Positions 16,663-25,510 of a DNA stretch of 40,479 nucleotides are shown here, piece after piece. Origin of the DNA: JAKVCB01 sp963578605 (GTDB taxonomy: Bacteria; Planctomycetota; Planctomycetia; Pirellulales; Lacipirellulaceae); assembly GCA_963578605.1 (NCBI GenBank), contig CAUZEA010000047.1, positions 1 to 40,479 of the forward strand. Direction: 5' to 3'. Position numbers and translations under genes: made by a program. The notes under the pieces are model-generated. The model was not told the DNA's origin, ran no database searches, and worked only from the letters and a program-made list of their open reading frames with translations. Numbering within the stretch: position 1 is the first letter of the stretch; each line of letters opens with the position of its first letter.

Positions 16663-17655
16663 CTACCAATCCGAACCGGAAAGGGTTTCTTCACCGGCGA
16701 TGGTACTCAACCCCCGATAGATCGTCGGCTCGATCTCTTCGCCAATAAACCGAACCGCCCCATCGGCCAGGAGGAAATTTGCTCCGCCAACATGCAAACT
16801 AAAGAAACCTCGTACACGGTCAGACCGATCCTGACAATTCGGGCCCGGTGCCGGGTCAATGGAAACATCCACCGGGGCAACATTCAGTGGAGTTAAGACG
16901 TCATCGGGTGTACCAAATTTCCCGTCGTTTCCCGGGTTCTGCGCAGTTACGGCGAGAACCGAACCACGACCTCCCTCGCTCTTCGCCCATTTGGCGCCGT
17001 CAAATTCTGCCTTGGACCAGACCTGGCCCATCAACATTCCCGGTCATCCTCACGTGGAAGCGGCAGGCACGTCGGGATTGCTCACTGCTTCCCCCAGGGC
17101 AAAGGTGTGAGAAGTTCCATCTTGAATCTCCGCTACCCGAACTTGACTGTTGACATCGAACATGCCAAGCCCAGCTGCCTTGCTACAAAGGTAGGCCAAC
17201 GGTCCTTTGGAAAACGCATAATCCGTCGGTGCGCCGGGCACCCCACCGTCTTGCGGAACTGTACTTCCGCTGGACGGGCAGATGAGCAGCTGTAGTCGCG
17301 TTTGCGCTATCGGCAGATTGGTCGGGCTCTGCCATGACGTATCGAAGTCGTAGGCCTGGTATAAAACATCCTGCTCGATAAAGGGCAATAGCAAGATAAA
17401 CCCGTTATGCAACCCGTCGCGAAAATTGTGATCCGAGTCGATAATCCCCGCGGGAAACGTCCCCAGGGCCCCTTGATAGGTGTGCAGGGCCAACCCGAGT
17501 TGTTTTAGATTATTGTTACATTGGACGCGTCGTGCCGATTCACGTGCCGCCTGCACCGCCGGCAGCAACAAGGCCACGAGCAGCCCGATGATCGCGATAA
17601 CCACCAAAAGTTCAACGATGGTAAAAGCTTTAGCGCGTTGATCTCGAGATATCAT
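16663..17655 (-). pseudogene. DUF1559 pilin-like protein split by two in-frame TGA codons
   Basis: The minus-strand frame from 17655 encodes a DUF1559 protein with the N-terminal methylation/pilin motif AFTIVELLVVIAIIGLLVALLLPAVQ followed by ARESARRVQCNNNLKQLGLALH. It ends at TGA (17050-17052). After one codon a second in-frame TGA follows, and the same frame continues from 17037 to 16663 with the rest of the domain, including HVGGANFLLADGAVRFIGEEI, the conserved C-terminal block. No bases are missing between the halves, so this is nonsense interruption, not a frameshift. GAGGA lies nine bases before an ATG at 17037, so the second half could be translated by reinitiation. DUF1559 proteins are exported, very numerous in planctomycetes and of unknown function. 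Confidence 0.75.
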
Positions 17656-18218
17656 CGAAAGCTGGATCCTTGTGACGTGGACTCACAACTCTTTCGGCGC
17701 GCACAATCCAAACCCGAACTGACTGTTAAGTCCCTTCCCAATCTATCCATGCCCCTTCACAATCTACCCATTGTACCATTTCTCTTCGCAATTTCTCTTC
17801 GTCATCTCTTCGTCATCTCTTCGCACAGCTAACTACTGTAGTATATCTCTTCAAACAGCTAACTACTGTAGTATTGTAGTTAAAATTGCCAGCATGTCCA
17901 AACCCAACATTGGCACACCGTATTGCCCCAACGTCACCATTGCCTCAACGTTCATCTTTCCCCCGGCAGGCAAAGGATCTCGGGTTACCCCGTCTTGTCA
18001 TTTCTACGGGAATGCAAAAAAATACCATCCGGTAGAATTCAACCCACCGCGTCCCGATCCGACCACGGGACTTGCCAACCGGCCCATAACAATTCAGCGA
18101 CCAATCAACCTGGCCGCTCCCGATTGCAAACCATATTCCGTCTAACTTATGCTGATAAGATGACTTGTCGCGTGCGTGCCAGGTAAGGAATGACAGAAAG
18201 CGCCCTGTGGAGAAGGCC
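17656..18218. other. 563-base divergent intergenic region
   Basis: This gap separates the minus-strand DUF1559 gene from the plus-strand SerB-like gene. It holds the 30-bp tandem repeat and a pyrimidine-rich stretch. A weak promoter-like pair, TTGCAA (18124-18129) and TATGCT (18148-18153) with an 18-base spacer, lies about 65 bases before the SerB-like start. A 124-codon open frame across the repeats has no homologue-like features and is not accepted as a gene. Confidence 0.55.
17815..17874. repeat. Two 30-bp tandem units with a palindromic core
   Basis: Units at 17815-17844 and 17845-17874 are identical at 28 of 30 bases. Each begins ATCTCTTC and contains ACAGCTAACTACTGTAGTAT, in which ACTACTGTAGT is a perfect inverted repeat around a central T. 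Upstream, CATCTCTTCGT is repeated again (17804-17820). The array lies between the divergent DUF1559 and SerB-like genes, so it could be a pair of operator sites, though a simple slippage product is equally possible. Confidence 0.85.
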
Positions 18219-19376
18219 ATGGCCAAGCAACAACTGTATATCGTACATGGAATGGGTAGCGATGCGGTCGGTTTAGTGGGGCGGATCACGGCCCCGATCG
18301 CCGCAGCAGGGGGCAATATTGTCGACCTGCGTCAAGATGTACTGCACGGTTTGTTTACCATCTACCTGGTCGTCGATCTCTCCGACAGGCAACTGGAACC
18401 AGCTTCGTTACAAACGATCCTGGCTGAGATTTCAGAAGATACAGGGTTGTCTGTGACGGTCAACCAGTACACCCCAGTTGCCCGGGTCTCCGACAAGAAA
18501 AGCCTGCTCATGATTCTTATTGGTCGTGATCAGCCTGGCATTATTGCCACCAGTTCCAAGATGCTTGGCCAGTACAACGCGAATATCGAATTTGCGCAAA
18601 CCATCGGCCGCGAGGGGATCTTTCTCATGGAACTGATCACCGATGTAAGCCACACCTCCATACCGGTTGACAACCTCAAGCGGGCAGTTCGTGACAACAT
18701 GCAGGAACTTGACATTGCTGCCATATTCCAGGAGGAGCAGGTTTTTAACAAGCGAAAACGGGTAATCCTCTTCCAGATCAGCTCAACATTCTTCGACGAA
18801 GCGACCATCAACGAGATCATCTCTCAGACAGGGATTGATAAAAAAGAACTCCAGGCCACCTTCGCCGGCAACCGTGCATTGTCACTTGCCACGGCAGCCG
18901 CCGACCGTCTCGCAGGCCTGCCGATCGATGTGATTGAGACGGTCTTGTCGGCTGTGATCCCCACTGAGGGTAGCCTGGAATTAATCCAAACCCTCAAAGT
19001 GATGGGGTACAAGATCGCGCTCGCCTCAACGGGATTGTCCTTCTTTACGGAACATTTGCGTCACCGTTTAGATTTGGACTATGCCTTTGGAATCGGTCTT
19101 GAGGTTGACGACGATCAGCGCACCGTGATGGGGAACCTTCTGCCTGACGAACGGGGGGCAGACGATATGAATACGGTACTAACTCGTTTAACCGCCTCCG
19201 AAAAAGTCACTATCGAAGACATCACGATCATTGCCGATAAAGAAGAGCACACGACTCCTGGAATTCGTGTGAAGCTGAATCTTGATGTGTTGCTCGATTG
19301 CTTTAACCAACGCATCGTATCACGCGAGAACATGATTGGACTGCTCGGGAGTTTCGGTCAACTCCGCTTCGATTAA
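18219..19376 (+). CDS. Double-ACT, SerB-like protein with a degenerate HAD phosphatase domain
   Basis: 385 residues; the ATG has GGAG six bases upstream. Two ACT domains (about residues 5-85 and 92-170) are followed by a domain colinear with phosphoserine phosphatase SerB. All four HAD catalytic motifs are altered: the nucleophile motif DxDST reads Q-I-S-S-T (Q near residue 185 replaces Asp), SGGF reads STGL, the motif III Lys region reads PDERGADDM, and GDGANDLPM reads ADKEEHTTPGI. The fold-supporting segments between them (IPTEGSLELIQTLKVMGYKIALAST, HRLDLDYAFG) are intact. The protein therefore cannot be a normal phosphatase. Retained ACT domains suggest an amino-acid sensor or regulatory partner, possibly for serine. 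It lies 106 bases before formate-THF ligase on the same strand, linking it to serine and one-carbon metabolism. Confidence 0.88.
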   Translation: MAKQQLYIVHGMGSDAVGLVGRITAPIAAAGGNIVDLRQDVLHGLFTIYLVVDLSDRQLEPASLQTILAEISEDTGLSVTVNQYTPVARVSDKKSLLMILIGRDQPGIIATSSKMLGQYNANIEFAQTIGREGIFLMELITDVSHTSIPVDNLKRAVRDNMQELDIAAIFQEEQVFNKRKRVILFQISSTFFDEATINEIISQTGIDKKELQATFAGNRALSLATAAADRLAGLPIDVIETVLSAVIPTEGSLELIQTLKVMGYKIALASTGLSFFTEHLRHRLDLDYAFGIGLEVDDDQRTVMGNLLPDERGADDMNTVLTRLTASEKVTIEDITIIADKEEHTTPGIRVKLNLDVLLDCFNQRIVSRENMIGLLGSFGQLRFD

Positions 19377-19482
19377 CACACCGCAGCGACACCAGAATTT
19401 CCGAATCAATCCAGCAACTCCGGTAGCGGGCCTGAACCCAACTGTTTTCAAGATACGTTTGTCGCCCTCAACGAGTACCGCC

Positions 19483-21105
19483 GTGAAATCCGATATCGAA
19501 ATCTCACAGGGTACTGAACTCAGGCCCATCGAAGAAATTGCTCGAAACATCGGCCTTAACTTCGACGATCTCGTGCCGCACGGAAAGCACGTCGCCAAAG
19601 TCCCGCTCGGAGTTATCGACCGGCTTGGCGACCAACCCGACGGAAATCTCATTCTGGTTACGGCGATGACACCGCCGCCCAAGGGGGCCGGAAAAACTAC
19701 CACCACGATTGGGCTCGGGCAGGCGCTCAGTCAACTTGGTCACCGCGCGATGATCGCTGTTCGTGAGCCATCACTCGGACCTTGCATGGGGATGAAAGGA
19801 GGCGCTGCCGGGGGAGGCTATTCCCAAGTCCTCCCGATGGAAGACATCAACCTCCATTTCACTGGCGACCTGCATGCCGTGACGGTGGCTCATAATTTGT
19901 GCGCGGCAATCGTCGACAACCACCTCCACCAACGGGCCGATCCCGAAATTCATCCGCGTCGAGTTGTCTGGAAGCGGGTCATTGATATGAACGACCGCGC
20001 ACTGCGCCACATTACGATTGGCATGATGGGGCAAGGTATGCATGGAGTCATGCGCGAAGATGGATTCGAAATTACTGCCGCATCAGAAATCATGGCCATT
20101 CTTTGCCTGGCTTCCAGTCTGGGGGATCTCAAGCGCCGAATCGGTAATATTATCGTCGGCTACGACTCCAAGCGGCGGCCTGTCACGGTACGGGAAATCG
20201 GTACCGAAGGTGCCGTGACCGCCCTACTGAAGAACGCCATCAATCCTAATCTTGTGCAAACGACCGAGCACACCCCGGCCTTCGTGCACGGCGGGCCGTT
20301 CGCAAACATCGCCCATGGTTGCAACACGCTTACCGCAACCCAAATGGCTCTAAAGCTCAGTGATTATGTGATTACCGAAGCTGGCTTTGGGGCCGATCTG
20401 GGTGCAGAAAAATTCTTTCACATCAAGTGCCGTGCCGGCAACCTGAACCCAGCCGCCGCCGTTGTTGTTGTCCCCAAGTGGGCCTATGAAGTACATGGCC
20501 TGGCAAACCTGTTAAAGCACGTCGAGAACATCCGAGCCTTTAACGTCCCCGTGCTCGTTTCGATTAATCGCTACGTCAACGACCAGGACGAGGAACTCCT
20601 GGAAATCAAGCATGCGTGCGAGGCAAACGGAGTCGAGGCTGCTGTGACTGACTTTCGCGAATCAGGCGGTGAAGGAGGGCTGGAACTCGCTGCAGCGATC
20701 GCCCGCGTTTGCAAGGTCTCGCCCCAACCAAAACTGCAGCCACTCTACCCACTGGAAATGCCGATTGCTGAAAAAGTGAAAACCGTAGCAACTCAAATTT
20801 ATGGGGCCGCCAAGGTCGAATTCTCAGCGGTAGCCGAGAAAGCCATTACTCAACTCGAAAATTTGGGTTATGGCCACCTGCCAGTTTGCATGGCCAAGAC
20901 CCCCATGTCCCTGACCGACGATCCCAAAATTTCCGGGTGCCCGACCCAATTCACGATCACAGTTACGGGAGTCAAGGTATCGGCCGGCGCCGGATTTGTA
21001 GTGATTTATATAGGCGACGTCATGACCATGCCCGGACTCCCCAAGGAGCCAGCGGCGCTGAAAATCGACATCGACGACGACGGCGTCATCTCGGGACTGT
21101 TTTGA
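19483..21105 (+). CDS. fhs: Formate-tetrahydrofolate ligase
   Basis: 540 residues, slightly shorter than the usual 555. The enzyme joins formate to tetrahydrofolate using ATP, giving 10-formyl-THF for purine synthesis and one-carbon transfer. The ATP loop TPPPKGAGKTTTT is at residues 63-75, followed by REPSLGPCMGMKGGAAGGGYSQVLPMEDINLHFTGD, the most conserved stretch of the family, and later TEHTPAFVHGGPFANIAHG, AGFGADLGAEKF and the C-terminal MTMPGLPKEPAA. The start is GTG at 19483; an ATG at 19336 would lie inside the upstream gene and add residues unlike Fhs. It probably shares a transcript with the double-ACT gene. A weak hairpin at 21196-21217 may end the transcript. Confidence 0.96.
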   Translation: MKSDIEISQGTELRPIEEIARNIGLNFDDLVPHGKHVAKVPLGVIDRLGDQPDGNLILVTAMTPPPKGAGKTTTTIGLGQALSQLGHRAMIAVREPSLGPCMGMKGGAAGGGYSQVLPMEDINLHFTGDLHAVTVAHNLCAAIVDNHLHQRADPEIHPRRVVWKRVIDMNDRALRHITIGMMGQGMHGVMREDGFEITAASEIMAILCLASSLGDLKRRIGNIIVGYDSKRRPVTVREIGTEGAVTALLKNAINPNLVQTTEHTPAFVHGGPFANIAHGCNTLTATQMALKLSDYVITEAGFGADLGAEKFFHIKCRAGNLNPAAAVVVVPKWAYEVHGLANLLKHVENIRAFNVPVLVSINRYVNDQDEELLEIKHACEANGVEAAVTDFRESGGEGGLELAAAIARVCKVSPQPKLQPLYPLEMPIAEKVKTVATQIYGAAKVEFSAVAEKAITQLENLGYGHLPVCMAKTPMSLTDDPKISGCPTQFTITVTGVKVSAGAGFVVIYIGDVMTMPGLPKEPAALKIDIDDDGVISGLF

Positions 21106-21195
21106 GCCAGCGGCGCAACAACGATGTGCCCCGCAAGAAACAACCACCTGGTAGCAGAGTGTCGCCTTACCACAGTACGACCGGCTAGAGACATG

Positions 21196-21217
21196 CCACT
21201 GCCAAGGACTGCAGTGG
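21196..21217 (+). terminator. Possible terminator hairpin after fhs
   Basis: CCACTGC (21196-21202) pairs perfectly with GCAGTGG (21211-21217) around an eight-base loop, 91 bases after the fhs stop and before the convergent DUF2459 gene. Only AGTTT follows, so a proper T-tract is missing. Confidence 0.3.
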
Positions 21218-21301
21218 AGTTTCGGTGGGACCACACCCGGCTCACGACTTCCCCGGAAGCTGAAGGAAAAAATCTCTTGATCGCCCACCCGGCTGTCGCC
21301 A

Positions 21302-22018
21302 CTACCCGCCAGCCAACGAATGATCGGGAAGGTAGCATAAGACTTGCTGCGACAAAGGGGTTAGCCAGGGGGTACGTACACCGGCCACTCGCATCGCTCT
21401 GCCAACCCAGGAGTTGCAGGTATTCAAACAGTGGTAAGTACCATTCGCTTCAAAAAATGCATCATTGATGCCGTAGGCAGTGTCAGAGATCGGGAGTTTG
21501 TTGCCGTTCGTGTCGAGTCGAAAGCTCGACTCGATGTGGTACACCAGACGTTCGTACTGGGCAACTGAAATCGTCACGGAACGAACCCCTTTCCCGAAAT
21601 CATCAGGATGGGTGAAGGAGACGTGCAGGCAAGAAGTAGATGGCCATAGCAGTGCCTTGGCCACGGTCGCAACCCGCAAATCGGACCAGGTTGGCGTTTC
21701 GATAAAGAACCGTTTGTTGCCCCAGCCGATAGCAACGTGGGTCGTGGTACGGGGCAGATCGAGAAAGCATTCATCCGGAAATTGGGCCCGCCAGTCGATG
21801 GCCTCGGTGCGAATCGGCAACAAGAGTTCGACGTGGACCGGACTGGAAATGAGAAAAACGGTGACCCCATCCTCGGCCGGTGCAAAATCGTTGTTCAGCG
21901 GAATCATGCCGACCAAAAGAATGAGGGCGTACAGGACGGGAACGGTCAGCAAACCGTAAAGCACGATCCGTACCGCGTGCACACTTCTCTGGAAAACCGA
22001 GCGCTTTTCGCTATCCAC
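21302..22018 (-). CDS. DUF2459 (TIGR02117-like) membrane-anchored protein
   Basis: 238 residues. One N-terminal membrane helix (IVLYGLLTVPVLYALILLVGMI, about residues 18-39) is followed by an extracytoplasmic domain with features I recall from DUF2459: a VHVELLLPI block, WRAQFPDE, AIGWGNKRFFIETPTWSDL, LHVSF, QYERLVYHIESSF and the C-terminal TCNSWVGRAMRVAGVRTPWLTPL. The conserved Cys in TCNSW suggests a cysteine-hydrolase-like fold, but this is inference; the family has no established function. It lies downstream of topA on the same strand with a terminator-like hairpin between them, so it may be transcribed separately. An inverted repeat TCGAGTCGA-AAGC-TCGACTCGA (21513-21534) is within the coding region. 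Confidence 0.75.
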   Translation of the reverse strand: MDSEKRSVFQRSVHAVRIVLYGLLTVPVLYALILLVGMIPLNNDFAPAEDGVTVFLISSPVHVELLLPIRTEAIDWRAQFPDECFLDLPRTTTHVAIGWGNKRFFIETPTWSDLRVATVAKALLWPSTSCLHVSFTHPDDFGKGVRSVTISVAQYERLVYHIESSFRLDTNGNKLPISDTAYGINDAFFEANGTYHCLNTCNSWVGRAMRVAGVRTPWLTPLSQQVLCYLPDHSLAGG

Positions 22019-22064
22019 AATTTTTGCTCACCCAGAGGCCATCCAATATCACTGGGCCAAAGGG

Positions 22065-22092
22065 AAAAGCCCTGAAAAGAAACGGGGCTTTT
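22065..22092 (-). terminator. Terminator-like hairpin between topA and the DUF2459 gene
   Basis: AAAAGCCC and GGGCTTTT form a perfect 8-bp stem around a 12-base loop. On the minus strand it is followed by CCCTTT. It lies about 95 bases after the topA stop and 47 bases before the DUF2459 start. The A/T-flanked GC stem suits a terminator, although the T-tract is mostly inside the stem. Confidence 0.45.
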
Positions 22093-22185
22093 GGCTTCCT
22101 CCGCAAGCCATTTTTGTGCGGTTCTGCCGGGCTGACAAGCCGCCTTTGGGCCAACCGTCCAGCCGACCTCCGTGACAACGGTGGG

Positions 22186-24891
22186 TTATTTCTTTTTGGC
22201 CGATTTTTTTCTAGCGGCCTTCTTGGTTGCCCTCTTTTTTGCAACTTTCTTGGTTGCCGTCTTTTTCTTGATGGTTTTCTTTTTAGTCGCCTTCTTTTTG
22301 GTACCCCCCTTGGCTTTTCGCTCGACCAGCAGATCAAGGGCTTCGTTAAAGCTGAGTTCCTCCGGGATGGTGCTTCTGGGTAACGAGGCGTTGGTCTCGC
22401 CATCGGTCACGTATGGCCCGTAGCGGCCATCCAGCAGCTGAACTTTTACACCCGTCACTGGCGATTCGTCGAAGATCTTGAGCGGTTCGCGTTTCTTGGC
22501 GCCGCCTCGCCCAGGGGCCTTGGGCTGCTTGAGAATTTCGACCGCTTGGGGAAGTTCAACGTCGAGCGGCGAAACATCGGCTGGCAGCGAGCGGGTTTCG
22601 TCACCACACTTGATGTATGGCCCATACCGACCATTGAATGCCATGACGGGTTCGTTTTGCTTGGGATGATGACCCAGATTCCTGGGCAATGACAGGAGCT
22701 TGAGGGCGGTCGGTAAATCGACTGTCTCGGGTACCATCTCTTTAAGCAATGAGGCGTTTTGCGGCTTCTCTTCATCTTCGAGCGTACCGCGCTGCACATA
22801 GGGACCAAACCTGCCCACCTTGAGATAAATCGGTTTGTTGGTTTCGGGGCAGGTACCAAGCGGTTCGTCTGACTTTTGGGATTGGGCCAACAGCTCGAGG
22901 GCAACCTCGAGAGTTACTTCATCAGGCGGGATTTCATCCTGCAACGACGCCGTATTCTCGCCTTGCTCTACAAATGGGTTGTATCTCCCGACACGAACGT
23001 AAACGGGCTCCCCGCCCGAAGGGGTCCCAATGTGAACCCGGCTGATCCCGCGCGCATCGATCTCGCTAACCTTATCCTCGAGCTGGGGTTTGAGGCCCGG
23101 AGTACTATTGCCAAAGTAGAAATTTTTCAGGTAATCAACGTGTTGGCGTTCACCTCGGCTGATCGCATCGAGATCGTCCTCCATCTGCGCCGTGAATTGA
23201 TAGTCGACCAGTGTCGCAAGGTGTTCCTCCAGTAGTTTGGTGACCGCAAAAGCAACCCAGGTCGGTACCAGCGCCCCTCCCTTTTTGAACACGTAGCTGC
23301 GGGCCTGGATTGTTTCGATAATCGATGCGTACGTACTTGGGCGGCCAATCCCCTTTTCTTCCAGCGATTTGGTGAGTGAGGCTTCGCTGTAACGCCCTGG
23401 AGGTTGTGTGGTGTGATCCTTGGCAGTCAGCTCAAGGCAGTTCAGAAGTTCACCTTCTTCGACACTCGGCAAGGTTTTTTCCTGGTCAGCCAGTTCCGCA
23501 GCCGGGGAATCGCTGCCTTCGACGTAGGCCCGCAAATAACCGGGGAAATCAATGGTCTTGCCGCTCACCTGAAACTTGCACCCGGTCCCTTCGATCATAA
23601 TCGTGATGCGACGACCACGCGCGTCGGCCATTTGACTGGCAATCGTCCGCTTCCAGATTAGATCAAACAACCGGAATTCATCTGCATTGAGGTTGTTCTT
23701 CAGCGCTTCGGGCAGTTCAAACGGGTGTCCCGCCGGGCGAATTGCTTCATGTGCCTCTTGCGCATTTTTAACCTTCGACTTGTAAGTCCGAGGTTCCGCC
23801 GGTAAATAATCATCACCGTAATGCTTTTCGACCAGCCGTCGGGTATCGTCGATGGCAACCGATGCAAGGTTGGTCGAATCGGTACGCATGTACGTGATGT
23901 GCCCGTTCTCATACAGACTTTGAGCCACCTGCATGGTTCGTCGGGCGGTAAAGTTCAGCTTCCGATTGGCCTCTTGCTGCAAAGTACTGGTGGTGAAGGG
24001 TGGATAGGGCCGCGTGGTGTACGGCTTGTCCTCGACTTTGGTCACACGGAATTCGCCATCCTGAATTCGCTCGATGATGTCCTGCGCTTTAGCGTCATCG
24101 AGCAACATCAGTTTTTCATTCTTAAGCTGGCCAGTTGCCGGATCAAAATCTTTGCCGACCGGGATTCGACGACCGTCAACCGAAATCAGGGCAGCCTCGA
24201 GTTGCTGGCCACTCTGTTTGGCAAACTTGCCCAGCAAATCCCACCAGGTGGCCGAGACAAACTTCATTCGTTCGCGTTCGCGCTCGACGATGAGTCGTAC
24301 AGCCACACTCTGCACGCGGCCAGCCGAGAGCTTCGGCCGTACCTTCTTCCACAGCAAAGGCGATACCTCATAACCATACAAGCGGTCAACGATTCGCCGC
24401 GTCTCCTGGGCCCGCACAAGACCATCGTCAACTTCGCGCGGTAATCGAAGCGCTTCCTGGATAGCATCCTTGGTGATCTCATGAAATACGAGGCGTCGAA
24501 CAGGTACCTTGGGCTTGAGTAATTTGGTGAGATGCCAGCTAATGGCTTCCCCCTCGCGATCTTCATCAGTCGCAAGAAAGAGGGCATCAGCCTTCTTCAG
24601 TTGATCCTTGAGTAGCTTGATTTGCTTGTTTTTTCCGGGCGGCACGACATAAATCGGCGTGAAATTGTCGTCAACGTTCACCCCCAGGTTTTTCCAGGGC
24701 TCATCCTTGTATTTTGCAGGAATCTGTTTGGCGCCCTCAGGCAAATCACGAACGTGGCCAATGCTCGCCTCCACGGTATACCCCCGCCCCAGGTATTTCC
24801 CGATCGTCTTGGCTTTGGCCGGAGACTCGACAATGACCAACACATTGGAGTAACCATTGCCTTTTTTACGTTTGACTTGTGTTTTTGCCAT
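22186..24891 (-). CDS. topA: DNA topoisomerase I with a histone H1-like lysine tail
   Basis: 901 residues from the ATG at 24891. The TOPRIM domain begins NVLVIVESPAKAKTIGKYL and includes ATDEDREGEAISWHL; the catalytic Tyr is in GHITYMRTDSTN, near residue 325. The C-terminal part has several repeats of the TopoI C-terminal type (RYNPFVEQGE, RFGPYVQRGT, RYGPYIKCGDE, RYGPYVTDGE) instead of Cys4 zinc fingers. The last about 40 residues are almost only Lys, Ala and Thr, in AKKK/ATKK units resembling bacterial histone H1-like tails, likely to bind DNA without sequence preference. The enzyme relaxes negative supercoils. A longer frame up to 25056 adds a stretch unlike the family. A GGGC-GAAAAA-GCCC hairpin lies in the 5' leader. 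Confidence 0.96.
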   Translation of the reverse strand: MAKTQVKRKKGNGYSNVLVIVESPAKAKTIGKYLGRGYTVEASIGHVRDLPEGAKQIPAKYKDEPWKNLGVNVDDNFTPIYVVPPGKNKQIKLLKDQLKKADALFLATDEDREGEAISWHLTKLLKPKVPVRRLVFHEITKDAIQEALRLPREVDDGLVRAQETRRIVDRLYGYEVSPLLWKKVRPKLSAGRVQSVAVRLIVERERERMKFVSATWWDLLGKFAKQSGQQLEAALISVDGRRIPVGKDFDPATGQLKNEKLMLLDDAKAQDIIERIQDGEFRVTKVEDKPYTTRPYPPFTTSTLQQEANRKLNFTARRTMQVAQSLYENGHITYMRTDSTNLASVAIDDTRRLVEKHYGDDYLPAEPRTYKSKVKNAQEAHEAIRPAGHPFELPEALKNNLNADEFRLFDLIWKRTIASQMADARGRRITIMIEGTGCKFQVSGKTIDFPGYLRAYVEGSDSPAAELADQEKTLPSVEEGELLNCLELTAKDHTTQPPGRYSEASLTKSLEEKGIGRPSTYASIIETIQARSYVFKKGGALVPTWVAFAVTKLLEEHLATLVDYQFTAQMEDDLDAISRGERQHVDYLKNFYFGNSTPGLKPQLEDKVSEIDARGISRVHIGTPSGGEPVYVRVGRYNPFVEQGENTASLQDEIPPDEVTLEVALELLAQSQKSDEPLGTCPETNKPIYLKVGRFGPYVQRGTLEDEEKPQNASLLKEMVPETVDLPTALKLLSLPRNLGHHPKQNEPVMAFNGRYGPYIKCGDETRSLPADVSPLDVELPQAVEILKQPKAPGRGGAKKREPLKIFDESPVTGVKVQLLDGRYGPYVTDGETNASLPRSTIPEELSFNEALDLLVERKAKGGTKKKATKKKTIKKKTATKKVAKKRATKKAARKKSAKKK

Positions 24892-25510
24892 GGAGGCGTT
24901 ATTTGCTGTCGTGGGCTTTTTCGCCCTGAATGTAAATAAATTGTGAACCGGTGTGGACACGCACAACCAAGTGCGGCGTCCTCGTCTATCAGCCAAGCTG
25001 AGTCGGGTTCGTGAATCCGGCCGGAAACAACCGGAGGGTCCACAAATTTGTCTCAAGCCATCACCCCAACCTGAACCGTATCGTTATATAGTAGGCCCCA
25101 ATCACGGTCCCGTCAGGGGACTGGAGAAAACACCCCTCCATAGGGGGGGCTTTAGCACCGGCGGGTCCACGGACTCCGGAAACCTCGGGGATCCCGTACC
25201 AAACCGGCCTATTGTTCTGCGGTCACCGGGTTTGGGCAAGCCCATTGGATACTGCCTGTGGACCGGAAAAACCTGTGGAACAGGCCCCCTAACTGTGATT
25301 GGGATTGAATTTACGTCAATCCTCAATAGAATCAGCCCCCTTGCATTAAACCGGCAATAATGCCCAGGATTACAGTTAGCCGGCTAATGCTGTCAAGTAT
25401 TTAATGGGTCGTTGTCGACTTGCCACTTGTATTTAATGGGTCGTTGTCGACTTGCCACTTGCCGGCAAGCCGTGTACACGCCCTTTTCACGGATTACCCT
25501 CAGAACTGCC
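24892..25510. other. 619-base divergent intergenic region, topA / PpiD-like
   Basis: This gap must carry the promoters of both divergent genes. Visible elements are the 32-bp tandem duplication and a GC-rich stretch (25130-25205) with CCCCTCCATAGGGG, which can form a small hairpin. No open reading frame has protein-like composition and no tRNA-like sequence was seen. Confidence 0.6.
25398..25461. repeat. Perfect 32-bp tandem duplication
   Basis: Positions 25398-25429 and 25430-25461 are identical. The unit starts TATTTAATGGGTCG and ends with TGTCGACTTGCCACTTG, containing the palindrome GTCGAC. The array ends 49 bases before the start of the PpiD-like gene. A perfect copy suggests a recent duplication or selection for two binding sites. 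Confidence 0.93.

Noticed and set aside
17038..17052. Selenocysteine or TGA recoding in the DUF1559 gene
   Set aside because: Two TGA codons lie four codons apart, no selenoprotein family is involved, and TGA is a normal stop in many genes of the window.
17771..18145. A 124-codon open frame between the DUF1559 and SerB-like genes
   Set aside because: It starts in the pyrimidine-rich repeats, repeats a peptide because of the 30-bp units, and has no coding features.
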